Positions 1-7,142 of a stretch of DNA of 43,097 nucleotides are shown one piece after another. The translations under genes were made by a program, and so were the position numbers. The DNA comes from Caulobacter sp. S45 (lineage in GTDB: Bacteria; Pseudomonadota; Alphaproteobacteria; Caulobacterales; Caulobacteraceae): the NCBI RefSeq assembly GCF_903642205.1, contig NZ_CAHJWH010000008.1, forward strand, positions 1 to 43,097, given 5' to 3'. The notes beneath the pieces were generated by a model that did not search any database, was not told the origin of the DNA, and saw only the letters and a program-made list of their open reading frames with translations. Numbering within the stretch: position 1 is the stretch's first letter; the number at the start of each line of letters is the position of its first letter.

Positions 1-224
1 TCCTCGTTCACCACCTTGAATCAACCCGAGCCGACCCCCGCAAGCCCTCTCGAGTCACGCCCTCGGAGAACCGGTATCAGTGGGCTTTTGAGTCAGGTTC
101 TAACGCGATCTCATCACGACCAGCTAAATTGCCGCTCTGACAAGCGCCCATGCATGGGCGATCCGTCTGGCAAAGGTTGACCGCCAAATCATCTTAACCG
201 GGTGCTCAGGTCTCCTTCAGCCGT

Positions 225-310
225 GTAGCGAGATGTATGGCCAATTTCCACCCTCGCTACCGTTCAGAAGGTCAGCTCTGCGGCAGGATACCTCAGCCGC
301 AGCGAACGGT
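225..310. repeat. Cluster of nested inverted repeats
   Basis: Three perfect inverted repeats are packed here: GTAGCGAG (225-232) with CTCGCTAC (253-260), ACCGTTC (259-265) with GAACGGT (304-310), and CTGCGGC (278-284) with GCCGCAG (296-302), the last nested inside the second. They lie 70 to 160 bases downstream of the stop of the minus-strand TIR-like gene, so they could be a terminator region, a structured RNA or a recombination site. Nothing else was recognised in positions 1-381, and no convincing gene is visible there. Confidence 0.45.
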
Positions 311-381
311 GAGTTTCCGGCCGAAGATCAGCGCGGAAGAACGACCCATGTCGGACATCCGTGCCTACCCCTTCGCGGCTT

Positions 382-999
382 TCAGACTGCCAGTGCTCCC
401 AGCCAATCTCGCATCGCCACAATCAGCTCTCTGACGGGCTGCTTCTCGATTTCGGCGGGCGACCAGCGAGCTGCCGTCAGGCGTAGAAAGTTCGCCGCGT
501 TGAAATCAGTAAATCTAGCCCAGATCAGAGATGGAGGAATTACATCACCGGTCATGAACTGGGCAAGCCAGTTTCTTACCAGAACGGGAACTTGAGATGG
601 ATCATTATTGTGAGGCTCAACATCACTTGCGTTTAGGTCAGACAGCGCCTTCTTCAACTCGTGGGCGTCGTCCTCAAGAATCAAAATGCGCTTAGCATCC
701 CAAGGTGGCCCCTTGTACATTCGACAAGCATAATCAATCCCCAACTCGAATGGCATGTTGAGGCGATAGTATTCGCCGACTGATGTGGCTTGCAGCCTCG
801 AAAGGTCGTGGATTCCGAATCGACTTTCTTCAATAAGCTCTACGATTTTTTCGATCCGCACTTCCGCGCCATCAGCGCGTTCTGACGCAATCCTCGGCTC
901 GTAGCCAAGCGCTAGAATAGAGAACAGAAGTGGACGCATCATATCAAGGTAGCCCGGATCGAATGGGCAATTTATGAATACGTTGCGCTCGAAGGCCAA
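382..999 (-). CDS. TIR-like (predicted nucleotide-binding) protein
   Basis: A 205-residue protein with the conserved opening NVFINCPFD (6-14), a GYEPRIASE segment (32-40), an EESRFGIHDLSR segment (58-68) and NMPFELG (81-87). I recognise this as the widespread hypothetical family often found next to a DUF2188 protein; the strand/helix order resembles a TIR or flavodoxin-like fold. Glu85 of MPFELG sits where TIR NADases carry their catalytic Glu, but that is inference. The start is TTG at 999, three bases after the stop of the upstream DUF2188 gene, so the two are probably translated together. No transmembrane segment is visible. An immune or effector role is plausible but unproven. Confidence 0.72.
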   Translation of the reverse strand: MAFERNVFINCPFDPGYLDMMRPLLFSILALGYEPRIASERADGAEVRIEKIVELIEESRFGIHDLSRLQATSVGEYYRLNMPFELGIDYACRMYKGPPWDAKRILILEDDAHELKKALSDLNASDVEPHNNDPSQVPVLVRNWLAQFMTGDVIPPSLIWARFTDFNAANFLRLTAARWSPAEIEKQPVRELIVAMRDWLGALAV

Positions 1000-1002
1000 G
1001 GC

Positions 1003-1209
1003 CTACTTGTTGTACGTCTTATGGGATTGGATCATCCCATTAGCACCATGAACGAAAATATCGGCCCGATCTTTCTGCGCATGATCTTTGCCGTACTTTT
1101 CAGCCTCCATCTTTGTCTCAAACGTCTTAGACGCGCGCGCCGCACCTTGCTTGCGCACACTCCAGCCGCCCGAAGTGCTGGGCACGACATGTCGTGTGTT
1201 CTTTGCCAC
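1003..1209 (-). CDS. DUF2188 domain protein
   Basis: A 68-residue protein that begins at GTG 1209 with GGAGG four bases upstream. The sequence VAKNTRHVVP, GGWSVRKQGA, KTFETKMEA and IFVHGANGMIQSHKTY fits the small DUF2188 family over its whole length. A longer reading frame upstream has no family match, which supports the GTG start. It is the first gene of a tight two-gene unit with the TIR-like protein. DUF2188 proteins have no established biochemical function; a partner or regulator of the adjacent TIR-like protein is inference from the arrangement. Confidence 0.78.
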   Translation of the reverse strand: MAKNTRHVVPSTSGGWSVRKQGAARASKTFETKMEAEKYGKDHAQKDRADIFVHGANGMIQSHKTYNK

Positions 1210-1513
1210 CGGGCCTCCACGCAGTACGCGCGATCCCACAAATCCGCCAGCGCTCGAAGGACAATGTGCGTCGAGCGAAGCCCTCCTGCAAGCCGGGTTC
1301 ACTTGCGTTCCAGGAAAAACTTACAGGGTGCATCCTGCCCTCACAACCACCTTTGCCGCTTGGACAAACCCCAGCCCTTGTAAGGTGGCTCAGGCCACCG
1401 GCCGAGACCCACCCTTCGCCCGCATTCGGAGCGTCCGCTCCTAGGGCGAAAAGGCTGGGCGGGAGGTGCCGAAGGGTGAGTTTCTGGAGCCGCGCTCATA
1501 CGTGCTCGCGACC
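1210..1513. other. Gene-free stretch with a degenerate extragenic repeat copy
   Basis: No reading frame here looks like a protein. Positions 1393-1448 hold GGCCACCGGCCGAG followed by CCCGCATTCGGAGCGTCCGCT. A diverged copy of the same block lies at 2339-2405. The GCGTCCGCT(T/C)C-type core resembles short extragenic repeats common in alphaproteobacteria. Confidence 0.4.
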
Positions 1514-1674
1514 GAGGCCGTGTAAAAACGCGTTGGTGGACGTCGTAGGGCGCGGGTTTAAGGATCAGATCTCGCCTTCCATGCGCGACAGGCTTGATTT
1601 CGGTGTTTTCAGCGCAACCAGGACTTTCATCCGAGACGCCCCAAAAGGCCCATTCGGAGTTTTTACACAGCCTG
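1514..1674. mobile_element. MITE-like element or relic insertion sequence with terminal inverted repeats
   Basis: AGGCCGTGTAAAAAC (1515-1529) and GTTTTTACACAGCCT (1659-1673) form an inverted repeat with one mismatch; the inner 10 bases are perfect. The roughly 160-base interior encodes no protein. The ends resemble those of full insertion sequences, so this is either a non-autonomous miniature element or an internal-deletion derivative. I could not see a clear target duplication next to either end. Confidence 0.5.
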
Positions 1675-1717
1675 GACCCGTTGCGGACCCTCGGGCTCCG
1701 CCGTAGCTTCCTCTATC

Positions 1718-1984
1718 ATGTCGGCCGAACCGCTACCTCGCATCTTCTTCGACACGAACGAGGGCTCCCACGATGGGGGTTACTGGCTGATCCTGGACCG
1801 TTCCCGGGCGGATTTGAGGGCGCTAGGCCCCGCGCTCCGAGACGGGCAGGAGGTCCTTATTTGGATGCCAGATGAACTCGAAATGTTGGCGAAGCTGCGC
1901 TTCGAGAACGTCGATGACCCTTGGGGGCCTCGCTGGGTGGCCGACCCGATACCTGGCACGATGACATACCTGGATCGGGCTTAA
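1718..1984 (+). CDS. Hypothetical protein, small, soluble
   Basis: An 88-residue protein starting at ATG 1718. It has a protein-like composition with the segments RIFFDTNEGSHDGGYWL, GQEVLIWMPDELEM and DPWGPRWVADP. No signal peptide, membrane helix or known motif was recognised. The stop lies six bases before a second ATG, so it is probably translated together with the next gene. It looks like a conserved hypothetical protein, but I cannot assign a family. Confidence 0.55.
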   Translation: MSAEPLPRIFFDTNEGSHDGGYWLILDRSRADLRALGPALRDGQEVLIWMPDELEMLAKLRFENVDDPWGPRWVADPIPGTMTYLDRA

Positions 1985-1989
1985 TCATC

Positions 1990-2286
1990 ATGCCGGAGGA
2001 AGTAGAAGGGTGGGTAGAGCCAGACACTATTCTGGTTGCGCTCGTTCACTTTCGTTCGTCATCCCAGAGCGCGATCAAAGGTCCGCTTCGAACAGTCATG
2101 AGGTGTCCCTGCTTCCCCGATGACCAACCTGGGACCGGAGGCTTCTCGGCTGTGTTCGGCTTTGAAGGAGATGTTTGGCCTGGAGAACAAGCTAAAGAGA
2201 TTTTGCAGTTCCTGAGTCGGAACGCGGTAGAAACACTCAGTCGTTCAGATGACTTCTACCTGGGAAAGCGTGGATACGTCGGGTGA
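1990..2286 (+). CDS. Hypothetical protein, coupled to the preceding gene
   Basis: A 98-residue frame from ATG 1990, five bases after the preceding stop. The composition is protein-like (VEPDTILVALVHFRSS, then GFEGDVWPGEQAKEILQFL). Third-position GC is lower than in the core genes of this window, fitting acquired DNA. No family was recognised. An in-frame start at 1921 would overlap the preceding gene and gives an unlikely N-terminus, so 1990 is preferred. No strong ribosome-binding site is visible, which fits translational coupling. Confidence 0.45.
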   Translation: MPEEVEGWVEPDTILVALVHFRSSSQSAIKGPLRTVMRCPCFPDDQPGTGGFSAVFGFEGDVWPGEQAKEILQFLSRNAVETLSRSDDFYLGKRGYVG

Positions 2287-2338
2287 GCTCGTATCCTACG
2301 TGACGAGCCCGTCCTCCGCCTGCGTAAGGGATGGGCTC

Positions 2339-2500
2339 GGCCACCGGCCTGAGGCTAAAGGTTTACCTTTAACCCGCATCGAGGGCGTCCGCTTCCGGGC
2401 TGCGACGCTGGTGTCAGAAGGAACGACGATTTGCTGGAGCAAGCCACGCCTGCGCTTTCGACCCGCTGCGGAAGTTCGGGAGGTCCGCTTTTGGGCTGCA
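2339..2500. repeat. Diverged extragenic repeat copies
   Basis: GGCCACCGGCCTGAG (2339-2353) followed by CCCGCATCGAGGGCGTCCGCT is a diverged copy of the block at 1393-1448. A further GTCCGCTTTTGGGCTG unit lies at 2483-2498. The two main copies flank the small gene pair 1718-2286 in the same orientation. No gene is visible between 2287 and the insertion sequence at 2535. Confidence 0.4.
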
Positions 2501-2603
2501 GACGGGCGCACCCGTTTCCATGTCCCCCGCCTAGGTCCTGTTGACATAGTGGATTCCAGCGGGGCTCGAACTCTGATTCAAGGCTTCCTTTTGGAGGCTG
2601 GCC

Positions 2604-3035
2604 TTGGCGCGGGGCGATCTGACGGAGCGGGAGTGGGCGATCATCGGGGCGCTGCTGCCGCCTGAACGTGGGCGCAAAGCGCGGCCGGCGCACGACAACC
2701 GCTTGTTCCTGAACGGGATGCTGTACGTGTTGCGGGTCGGCTGCCCCTGGCGCGACATGCACGAGCGTTACGGCAAGTGGAACTCGGTCTATGTGCGGTT
2801 CCGGCGCTGGGCGCAGCAGGGCGTCTGGGACGCGGTGCTGGAGACGCTGGTCGAGCTTGGGCTCACCGACGACTGGAAGCACATGATCGACAGCACCACC
2901 ATCCGCGGCCACAGTCAGGCCGCCGGCGCTAAAGGGGGACCTGCAAGGAAGGCTTTGGTCGAAGCCGCGGCGGCTTTACGAGCAAGATCCACGCCCGTGC
3001 AGACGGTCAGGGCCGCCCTCTTGGCTTCGTCCTGA
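2604..3035 (+). CDS. IS5-family transposase, frame A (N-terminal part)
   Basis: Starts at TTG 2604 with GGAGG at 2593-2597. The DUF4096-like opening ARGDLTEREWAIIGALLPP leads to the first DDE aspartate in MIDSTTIRGHSQAAGAKGG. After the AAAGGGGG run the zero frame continues with low-complexity Ala/Arg sequence to a stop at 3035, so the useful part of frame A ends near 2938. The rest of the enzyme is read after a -1 slip. Frame A alone may be a short regulatory product. Confidence 0.9.
   Translation: MARGDLTEREWAIIGALLPPERGRKARPAHDNRLFLNGMLYVLRVGCPWRDMHERYGKWNSVYVRFRRWAQQGVWDAVLETLVELGLTDDWKHMIDSTTIRGHSQAAGAKGGPARKALVEAAAALRARSTPVQTVRAALLASS
2931..2938 (+). promoter_or_regulatory. -1 ribosomal frameshift site (AAAGGGGG)
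   Basis: The zero-frame codons are GCT AAA GGG GGA. The -1 frame opens immediately after a TAA at 2930-2932 and gives the expected continuation GTCKEGFGRSRGGFTSKIHA. The fused product reads AKGG-TCKEGF, as in full-length IS427-type transposases. Slippage on the A3G5 run is inferred from this continuity. Confidence 0.82.
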
Positions 3036-3385
3036 CGGGCGGCGAGGTCTCCGACCATAAGGCCGTGGGTGAACTCTTCGCGCTCGCGGTCAAGAAGCCG
3101 AGGATGATGATGGCCGACAAAGGTTATGATGGCGACAACGTCCGGATCGCCCTGCTTATGAAGGGCGTGCTTCCTGTTATTCCGCCAAAGAGCAACCGTA
3201 GAGAGCAGATCGCCTGCGACTTCCACGCCTACAAAGACCGCAACCGCATCGAGCGCATGTTCAACCGCCTGAAGCAGGCGCGTCGCATCGCCACCCGCTA
3301 CGACAAGACCGCCATATCCTTCCTCGGCTTCCTCAACATCGCTGGCTCACGCCTGTGGCTGAAGCACTATGTCAGCAGGACCTAG
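2933..3385 (+). CDS. IS5-family transposase, frame B (catalytic C-terminal part)
   Basis: This -1 frame carries the second DDE aspartate (MMADKGYDGD) and the final Glu block (RNRIERMFNRLKQARRIA), so together with frame A the catalytic triad is complete. It has no good start of its own and is expected as the second half of a frameshift fusion. The stop TAG occupies 3383-3385 and lies within the CTAG target duplication, outside the inverted repeat: the element has no stop of its own and takes one from the target. Confidence 0.88.
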   Translation, partial: RGTCKEGFGRSRGGFTSKIHARADGQGRPLGFVLTGGEVSDHKAVGELFALAVKKPRMMMADKGYDGDNVRIALLMKGVLPVIPPKSNRREQIACDFHAYKDRNRIERMFNRLKQARRIATRYDKTAISFLGFLNIAGSRLWLKHYVSRT

Positions 3386-3794
3386 CTCAGAGTCTCGCGC
3401 GCCTGGGAGATCTCTCCGTCGTTTCGGGCCTGTTGCTGCCCGCCCGTTCCCTTCCACCCGAGTGCTTTCCTGCGGTTCCGCTCGGCCTGTCCGTCCGGCC
3501 TGTAGGGTGATGTAGTTGGCCAGGAGCGGAAAGGCTGTCGGCACTCACACTCGGTCAGCGCCACTTGCCGCTCCCGCCTCCCGCCGGTCCCTAATCGGTT
3601 TGCTTGACGCGCTGGATCGTAGGCAATCGGTCCTCCTGCAGGGGCTACGCCTACCGACGACCGTCGCAGCCCCTCCGCTCTCCAAATGAAAATTTTTCCG
3701 ACGCGCTTGCCGCATTGGCAGAGGCTGGGCCACAGTGGTGTCGGACTGACAAGGGAACGCCTTCGATCATGCTTCTGACGCGCCGACGGCCTCT
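3386..3794. other. Gene-free stretch
   Basis: A gap of about 400 bases between the insertion sequence and the PspA/YbjQ cassette. Short frames on both strands have skewed Arg/Pro composition and no recognisable domain. The promoter of the downstream four-gene unit should lie in its right half, but no convincing consensus could be picked out. Confidence 0.4.
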
Positions 3795-4178
3795 ATGAGC
3801 GTTGAGCTTGATCCCTTCGACCTGGACGCCGCAGGGGTCCGCCGGGCTCTAAATGACTTTCGGGCCTTTATGGAGGCGCTGGCGGCGCGGTTGCAAGGCG
3901 CCCTGCCTGACCGGGTGACTGTAGAACGGCGGCGCGATGGCCTGCTCTCTCGCACCAGCCACGTGCACGAGATCGCGCTCAGAAGCGACGGGGCCGAGTA
4001 CCGGCTGCGCTTCGACAAGGGGACGCTCACGGCGACAAAGGCCAAGGCAGTGCGCGGCGTGACGATCAGCACCAGCGAGGAGCCCGTGCCGCAGTGGCTG
4101 GGCGAGGTGCGCGCGGAAGTGGCCGCCCTGGCCGGGACCATGGGCTCGGCCAGCGACGTGCTGCACGACTTCCTGTGA
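3795..4178 (+). CDS. Hypothetical protein, first gene of the PspA/YbjQ cassette
   Basis: A 127-residue acidic, soluble protein starting at ATG 3795. An N-terminal helical part (about 10-45) is followed by a beta-rich middle (HVHEIALRSDGAEYRLRFDKG, about 56-76) and a helical tail ending ASDVLHDFL. No signal peptide or membrane helix. It precedes the YbjQ-like gene by 11 bases, with GAGGA overlapping its stop region serving as the next ribosome-binding site. Family unknown to me; the tight spacing says it belongs to the same unit and may be a cytoplasmic partner of the YbjQ-like or PspA-like proteins. Confidence 0.75.
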   Translation: MSVELDPFDLDAAGVRRALNDFRAFMEALAARLQGALPDRVTVERRRDGLLSRTSHVHEIALRSDGAEYRLRFDKGTLTATKAKAVRGVTISTSEEPVPQWLGEVRAEVAALAGTMGSASDVLHDFL

Positions 4179-4189
4179 GGACCCGTTAG

Positions 4190-5098
4190 ATGCCGACGAC
4201 GCTGCAGGGACCGAGCGGGGGCCCGTTGCCGACCGAAGCTCAAGCGGCTGCACGGGGAGCGGCTTGGGAGAGCGCGCTGGCGGGTGGCCAACTGCCAGAG
4301 TTCGTGGTGGAGCGGCTGCAGGCCGCGGCCCAGGGCCGTCTGCCCTGGCTGTCGACCATGACGCCGGCGGAGCTTCGTCTGGCGCGCAGTCACGGGATCA
4401 AGCCGATTGCAACCGTGAGCGGCACCTGCTGGTACCAGTACGGACGCAGCTGGACGGAGGGCCACGCGGCGGGGTGGCGCGCCGCGCTGCAGCGCCTGCG
4501 CGCCGAGGCCATCGTCTGCGGCGCCAACGCTGTAGTCGACGTGAAGATGAGGACCGTCCACACCGACCTGGGCGCCAGCATGGACTACACCCTGCTTGGT
4601 ACCGCGGTGCGCATGGAGGGGCTGCCCGCAAGCCCCGATCCCGTGGTCGCCACCGTCCCGGCGCTGGAGTTCGTGCGCCTGCTCGAGATGGGGATTGTGC
4701 CTGTCGGTATCGCTGTGGGCGCACGTTACCAGTGGCTGACGGGCTATCTGGGTTACAATGACTTAAGCACTCGACCCCTCCCAACGCTTGGGGAATTCTG
4801 GGAGTCAGTCCGCCGACACGCGCACGCCGAACTGCGTGCGGACGCGGCTAGGCAGGGGACTGGCGTACTTGCGCACACCCAATTCAGCCAACTTCTTCGA
4901 CAGGAAGTGGACAAACAACCGCCCAATTATCTTGGCCGTCATATCGTCATCGGCACGGTAGTGGAGACCCGCCGGGGCGACGGTGTACCCCACCATCTTC
5001 AGACCGTGGTGGACATGCGCGACGACGTCTCCCCGCTTCTGAACAAGGCTCGCGGTCCCGCCGCCAACAACCTGCACGACAAAGAGGGAGGCATCTGA
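4190..5098 (+). CDS. YbjQ-like (heavy-metal-binding-domain family) protein 1
   Basis: A 302-residue protein with two diverged YbjQ/DUF74-type modules. The first (about 66-144) shows GIKPIATVSGTCWYQYGRSW, then ANAVVDVKM and LGTAVRM. The second (about 155-290) shows EMGIVPVGIAVGARYQW and ends HIVIGTVVETRR...VVDMRDD. The N-terminal 60 residues are a helical leader. There is no signal peptide, so it is probably cytoplasmic or membrane-associated. The stop overlaps the next gene's start (TGATG at 5096-5100), showing translational coupling. YbjQ proteins form pentameric beta-rich assemblies; the metal-binding label is historical and unproven. Confidence 0.82.
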   Translation: MPTTLQGPSGGPLPTEAQAAARGAAWESALAGGQLPEFVVERLQAAAQGRLPWLSTMTPAELRLARSHGIKPIATVSGTCWYQYGRSWTEGHAAGWRAALQRLRAEAIVCGANAVVDVKMRTVHTDLGASMDYTLLGTAVRMEGLPASPDPVVATVPALEFVRLLEMGIVPVGIAVGARYQWLTGYLGYNDLSTRPLPTLGEFWESVRRHAHAELRADAARQGTGVLAHTQFSQLLRQEVDKQPPNYLGRHIVIGTVVETRRGDGVPHHLQTVVDMRDDVSPLLNKARGPAANNLHDKEGGI

Positions 5099-5922
5099 TG
5101 GCCGACACCCAAGACCCCATCCCCCAGCACGCCCTTGAGCGGATGAAGGGCCTGCGCAGCCAAAACAACCGCGGCGGCGTCTTCACCTCCGACTTCTCGG
5201 TCAACGAGTTCCTGCTGGTGCGGAAGGCGGGCTTCGAGCCGGTTGGCCTATGCGTGGGCTCCTGCATCTACCACGTAGGCGTCCAGTACGGCGGTTGGTC
5301 CAAGAACCAGGAAATGACCGTGCTCTCCCAGGCCATGTACCAGGCCCGCGAGCACGCCATGACCCGCATGCGCGAGGAGGCCCGCGACATGGGGGCTGAC
5401 GGCGTAGTGGGCGTGCGGTTAGAAGTGAAGCGGCTGGAGTGGGACCAGAACATCCTGGAGTTCGTGGCCATCGGCACCGGCGTGGTCCACGCCGCCGGTC
5501 ATACCGCCTTCAAGGGGCCAGGCGGAGCGCCCTTCACCTCCGACCTGTCGGGCCAGGACTTCTGGACCCTGCTGCACGCAGGCTACCGCCCGCTGGAAAT
5601 GGTGATGGGCTCTTGCGTCTATCACGTGGCGCACCGAGGCCTGTTCAAGACCATGGGCTCGGTCGGCCAGAACGTGGAGCTGACCAACTACTCTCAGGCG
5701 CTCTACGACGCGCGCGAGATCGCCATGGAGCGCATGCAACACGAGGCGATCCGGGTGCAGGCTGAAGGCGTGGTCGGCATGGACCTGCACGAGGGCAGCC
5801 ACAACTGGCAGCCGCACGTGATCGAGTTCTTCGCCGTCGGCACGGCGGTGACCCCCATCGCCGCCGAGCTCGCCGCTTCCACCATCCCCGACCCGCAGCT
5901 GGTGCTGTCGGTGAACAGCTGA
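5098..5922 (+). CDS. YbjQ-like protein 2, tandem domains
   Basis: A 274-residue protein made of two clear YbjQ-type repeats. Repeat one (about 28-133) contains DFSVNEFLLVRKAGFEPVG, GSCIYHVG and LEFVAIGTGV. Repeat two (about 145-255) contains DLSGQDFWTLLHAGYRPLE, GSCVYHVA and IEFFAVGTAV. Each carries a long helix of the QA(M/L)Y.AREHAM type between its strands. The conserved Cys and His of GSC(I/V)YHV are present in both. It overlaps the preceding gene by one base and lies 13 bases before the PspA-like gene. The internal duplication suggests a ring or platform that stacks with its paralogue; that is inference. Confidence 0.86.
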   Translation: MADTQDPIPQHALERMKGLRSQNNRGGVFTSDFSVNEFLLVRKAGFEPVGLCVGSCIYHVGVQYGGWSKNQEMTVLSQAMYQAREHAMTRMREEARDMGADGVVGVRLEVKRLEWDQNILEFVAIGTGVVHAAGHTAFKGPGGAPFTSDLSGQDFWTLLHAGYRPLEMVMGSCVYHVAHRGLFKTMGSVGQNVELTNYSQALYDAREIAMERMQHEAIRVQAEGVVGMDLHEGSHNWQPHVIEFFAVGTAVTPIAAELAASTIPDPQLVLSVNS

Positions 5923-5935
5923 GCGGAGCAGACCC

Positions 5936-6688
5936 ATGAGCATCCTCGGCCGCGTCGCCGACCTCTTCCAGTCCAAGACCAACCGTCTGTTGGACGCCAT
6001 CGAGGACCCCAACGAGGCGCTCGACCTCTCCTACGAGAAGATGCTGACAGGCCTTCAGGAGACCCGGCGTCACCTGGCCGACGTGGTGGCCCAGCAGAAG
6101 TCGCTGGAGCGCCAGATCACCACCCAGGACAAGGAGCTGGACGGCTGCGAGGCCGACGCCCGGCTGGCGGTGCAGGCCAACCGCGACGATCTCGCCCGGG
6201 CCGCGCTCGTGCACCGCCAGCGGGTGCTGGACACCCGCGCGACCCTGCAGGAGGCGCTCGACGCCATCCGGCCGCAGGTGGACAAGCTGGCCGGCTACCA
6301 GGGCCAGCTGGAGGACCGCATCGAGCGCTTCCGCACCCAGAAGGACACCATGAAGGCGAGCTACGCCGCAGCCCAGGCCCAGGTGAAGGTCACCCAGAGC
6401 CTGACCGGCGTTGGCGGCCGCATGGAGAACGTCGGCCGCACCCTGGAGCGGGCTGAGGGCAAGATGCTGGGGGCCCGCGACAAGGCCGACGCGCTCGGCT
6501 CCATGCTGGAGCAGGGCCTGATCAACGACCCACTCGATAAGCGCTCGAGCACCGACAAGGAGCTGGCGCACCTGCGCGACACCCACGCGGTAGACGACCA
6601 GCTCGTTCTGCTTAAAGCGCAAATGGGCGTCCCCGCTCTTAACGCGCCCTCAACCGCCGCCCTACCGCCAACGGATCCACCGGCTTAG
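5936..6688 (+). CDS. pspA: PspA/IM30 (ESCRT-III-like) family protein
   Basis: A 250-residue coiled-coil protein starting MSILGRVADLFQSKTNRLLD, the amphipathic N-terminus typical of PspA/Vipp1. The family's early segment EDPNEALDLSYEKML is followed by almost uninterrupted helix to about 225 and a Pro-rich tail. PspA-type proteins coat and remodel the inner membrane under envelope stress. No pspF, pspB or pspC is nearby; the partners here are two YbjQ-like proteins and an unknown 127-residue protein in the same operon. The symbol marks the family rather than orthology to enterobacterial pspA. Confidence 0.88.
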   Translation: MSILGRVADLFQSKTNRLLDAIEDPNEALDLSYEKMLTGLQETRRHLADVVAQQKSLERQITTQDKELDGCEADARLAVQANRDDLARAALVHRQRVLDTRATLQEALDAIRPQVDKLAGYQGQLEDRIERFRTQKDTMKASYAAAQAQVKVTQSLTGVGGRMENVGRTLERAEGKMLGARDKADALGSMLEQGLINDPLDKRSSTDKELAHLRDTHAVDDQLVLLKAQMGVPALNAPSTAALPPTDPPA

Positions 6689-6881
6689 TCAGCGGGTTCT
6701 CCTCGCCTGTGTCGGACGGCGAAAACGGGATGGCTCGCTGAAAATCGAGCATGCGCTCATCCGCGATTCGCGCCCAGAACGGACCTTCACCTTCCTCCAG
6801 AAACAGGACTCTCACCTGGGCATCTGGGAAGCAGCCGTAGGCCCTGCAGAGTCGCATCTTGGGGGTGAAGCGGACATACAT
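6639..6881 (-). CDS. Possible small hypothetical protein
   Basis: An 80-residue frame starting at ATG 6881 and overlapping the 3' end of the PspA-like gene by about 50 bases on the opposite strand. It has a balanced composition (PDAQVRVLFLEEGEGPFWAR then LDFQRAIPFSPSD) unlike the shadow frames nearby. No motif was recognised and no strong ribosome-binding site is visible. It could be a small accessory gene or chance; expression data would decide. Confidence 0.35.
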   Translation of the reverse strand: MYVRFTPKMRLCRAYGCFPDAQVRVLFLEEGEGPFWARIADERMLDFQRAIPFSPSDTGEENPLTKPVDPLAVGRRLRAR

Positions 6882-7142
6882 TTAGGATCAGGGCCTCCCG
6901 GCGCGACGGTCCGACTCCTGATCTCCGGCACCTGCTGGGCGCCAGCCCGACATCAGCCCAGACCGGCCCTGATCAGATCGACGCCACCCGTCACCGACCC
7001 TAATGCCAAGTCGGGGTGACGTGACCCCGCCAGGGCCTCAGAATCGTTCGCAGCGTCCGCCGACTCCACCTCCGGTGTGCATGGACGTTCAGACCTGGAC
7101 ACGACCGCGGCCGCGGCTTACGGGGCTGCGCCCATCTCTAGG

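Larger units (their letters stand above)
2535..3381 (+). mobile_element. Complete IS5-family (IS427-like) insertion sequence
   Basis: An 847-base element. Its terminal inverted repeats are 2535-2551 (GTCCTGTTGACATAGTG) and 3365-3381, with one mismatch in 17. CTAG is present directly outside both ends (2531-2534 and 3382-3385) and reads as a target-site duplication. The interior holds two overlapping transposase frames with an A3G5 slippery run. This layout is typical of the IS427 group of IS5. The nearly perfect repeats and intact frames suggest recent arrival. Confidence 0.93.

Noticed and set aside
1021-1383. Plus-strand frames over the DUF2188 gene
   Set aside because: They are Cys/Arg/His-rich shadows of a recognised family member on the other strand.
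3382-3564. A 60-codon minus-strand frame directly after the IS5-type element
   Set aside because: Its stop lies in the CTAG duplication and its composition is Arg/Gln/Pro-rich with no motif; not enough to call a gene.
5645-6622. A 325-codon minus-strand frame opposite the YbjQ and PspA genes
   Set aside because: Its composition mirrors the coiled-coil coding strand and it overlaps two well-supported genes.
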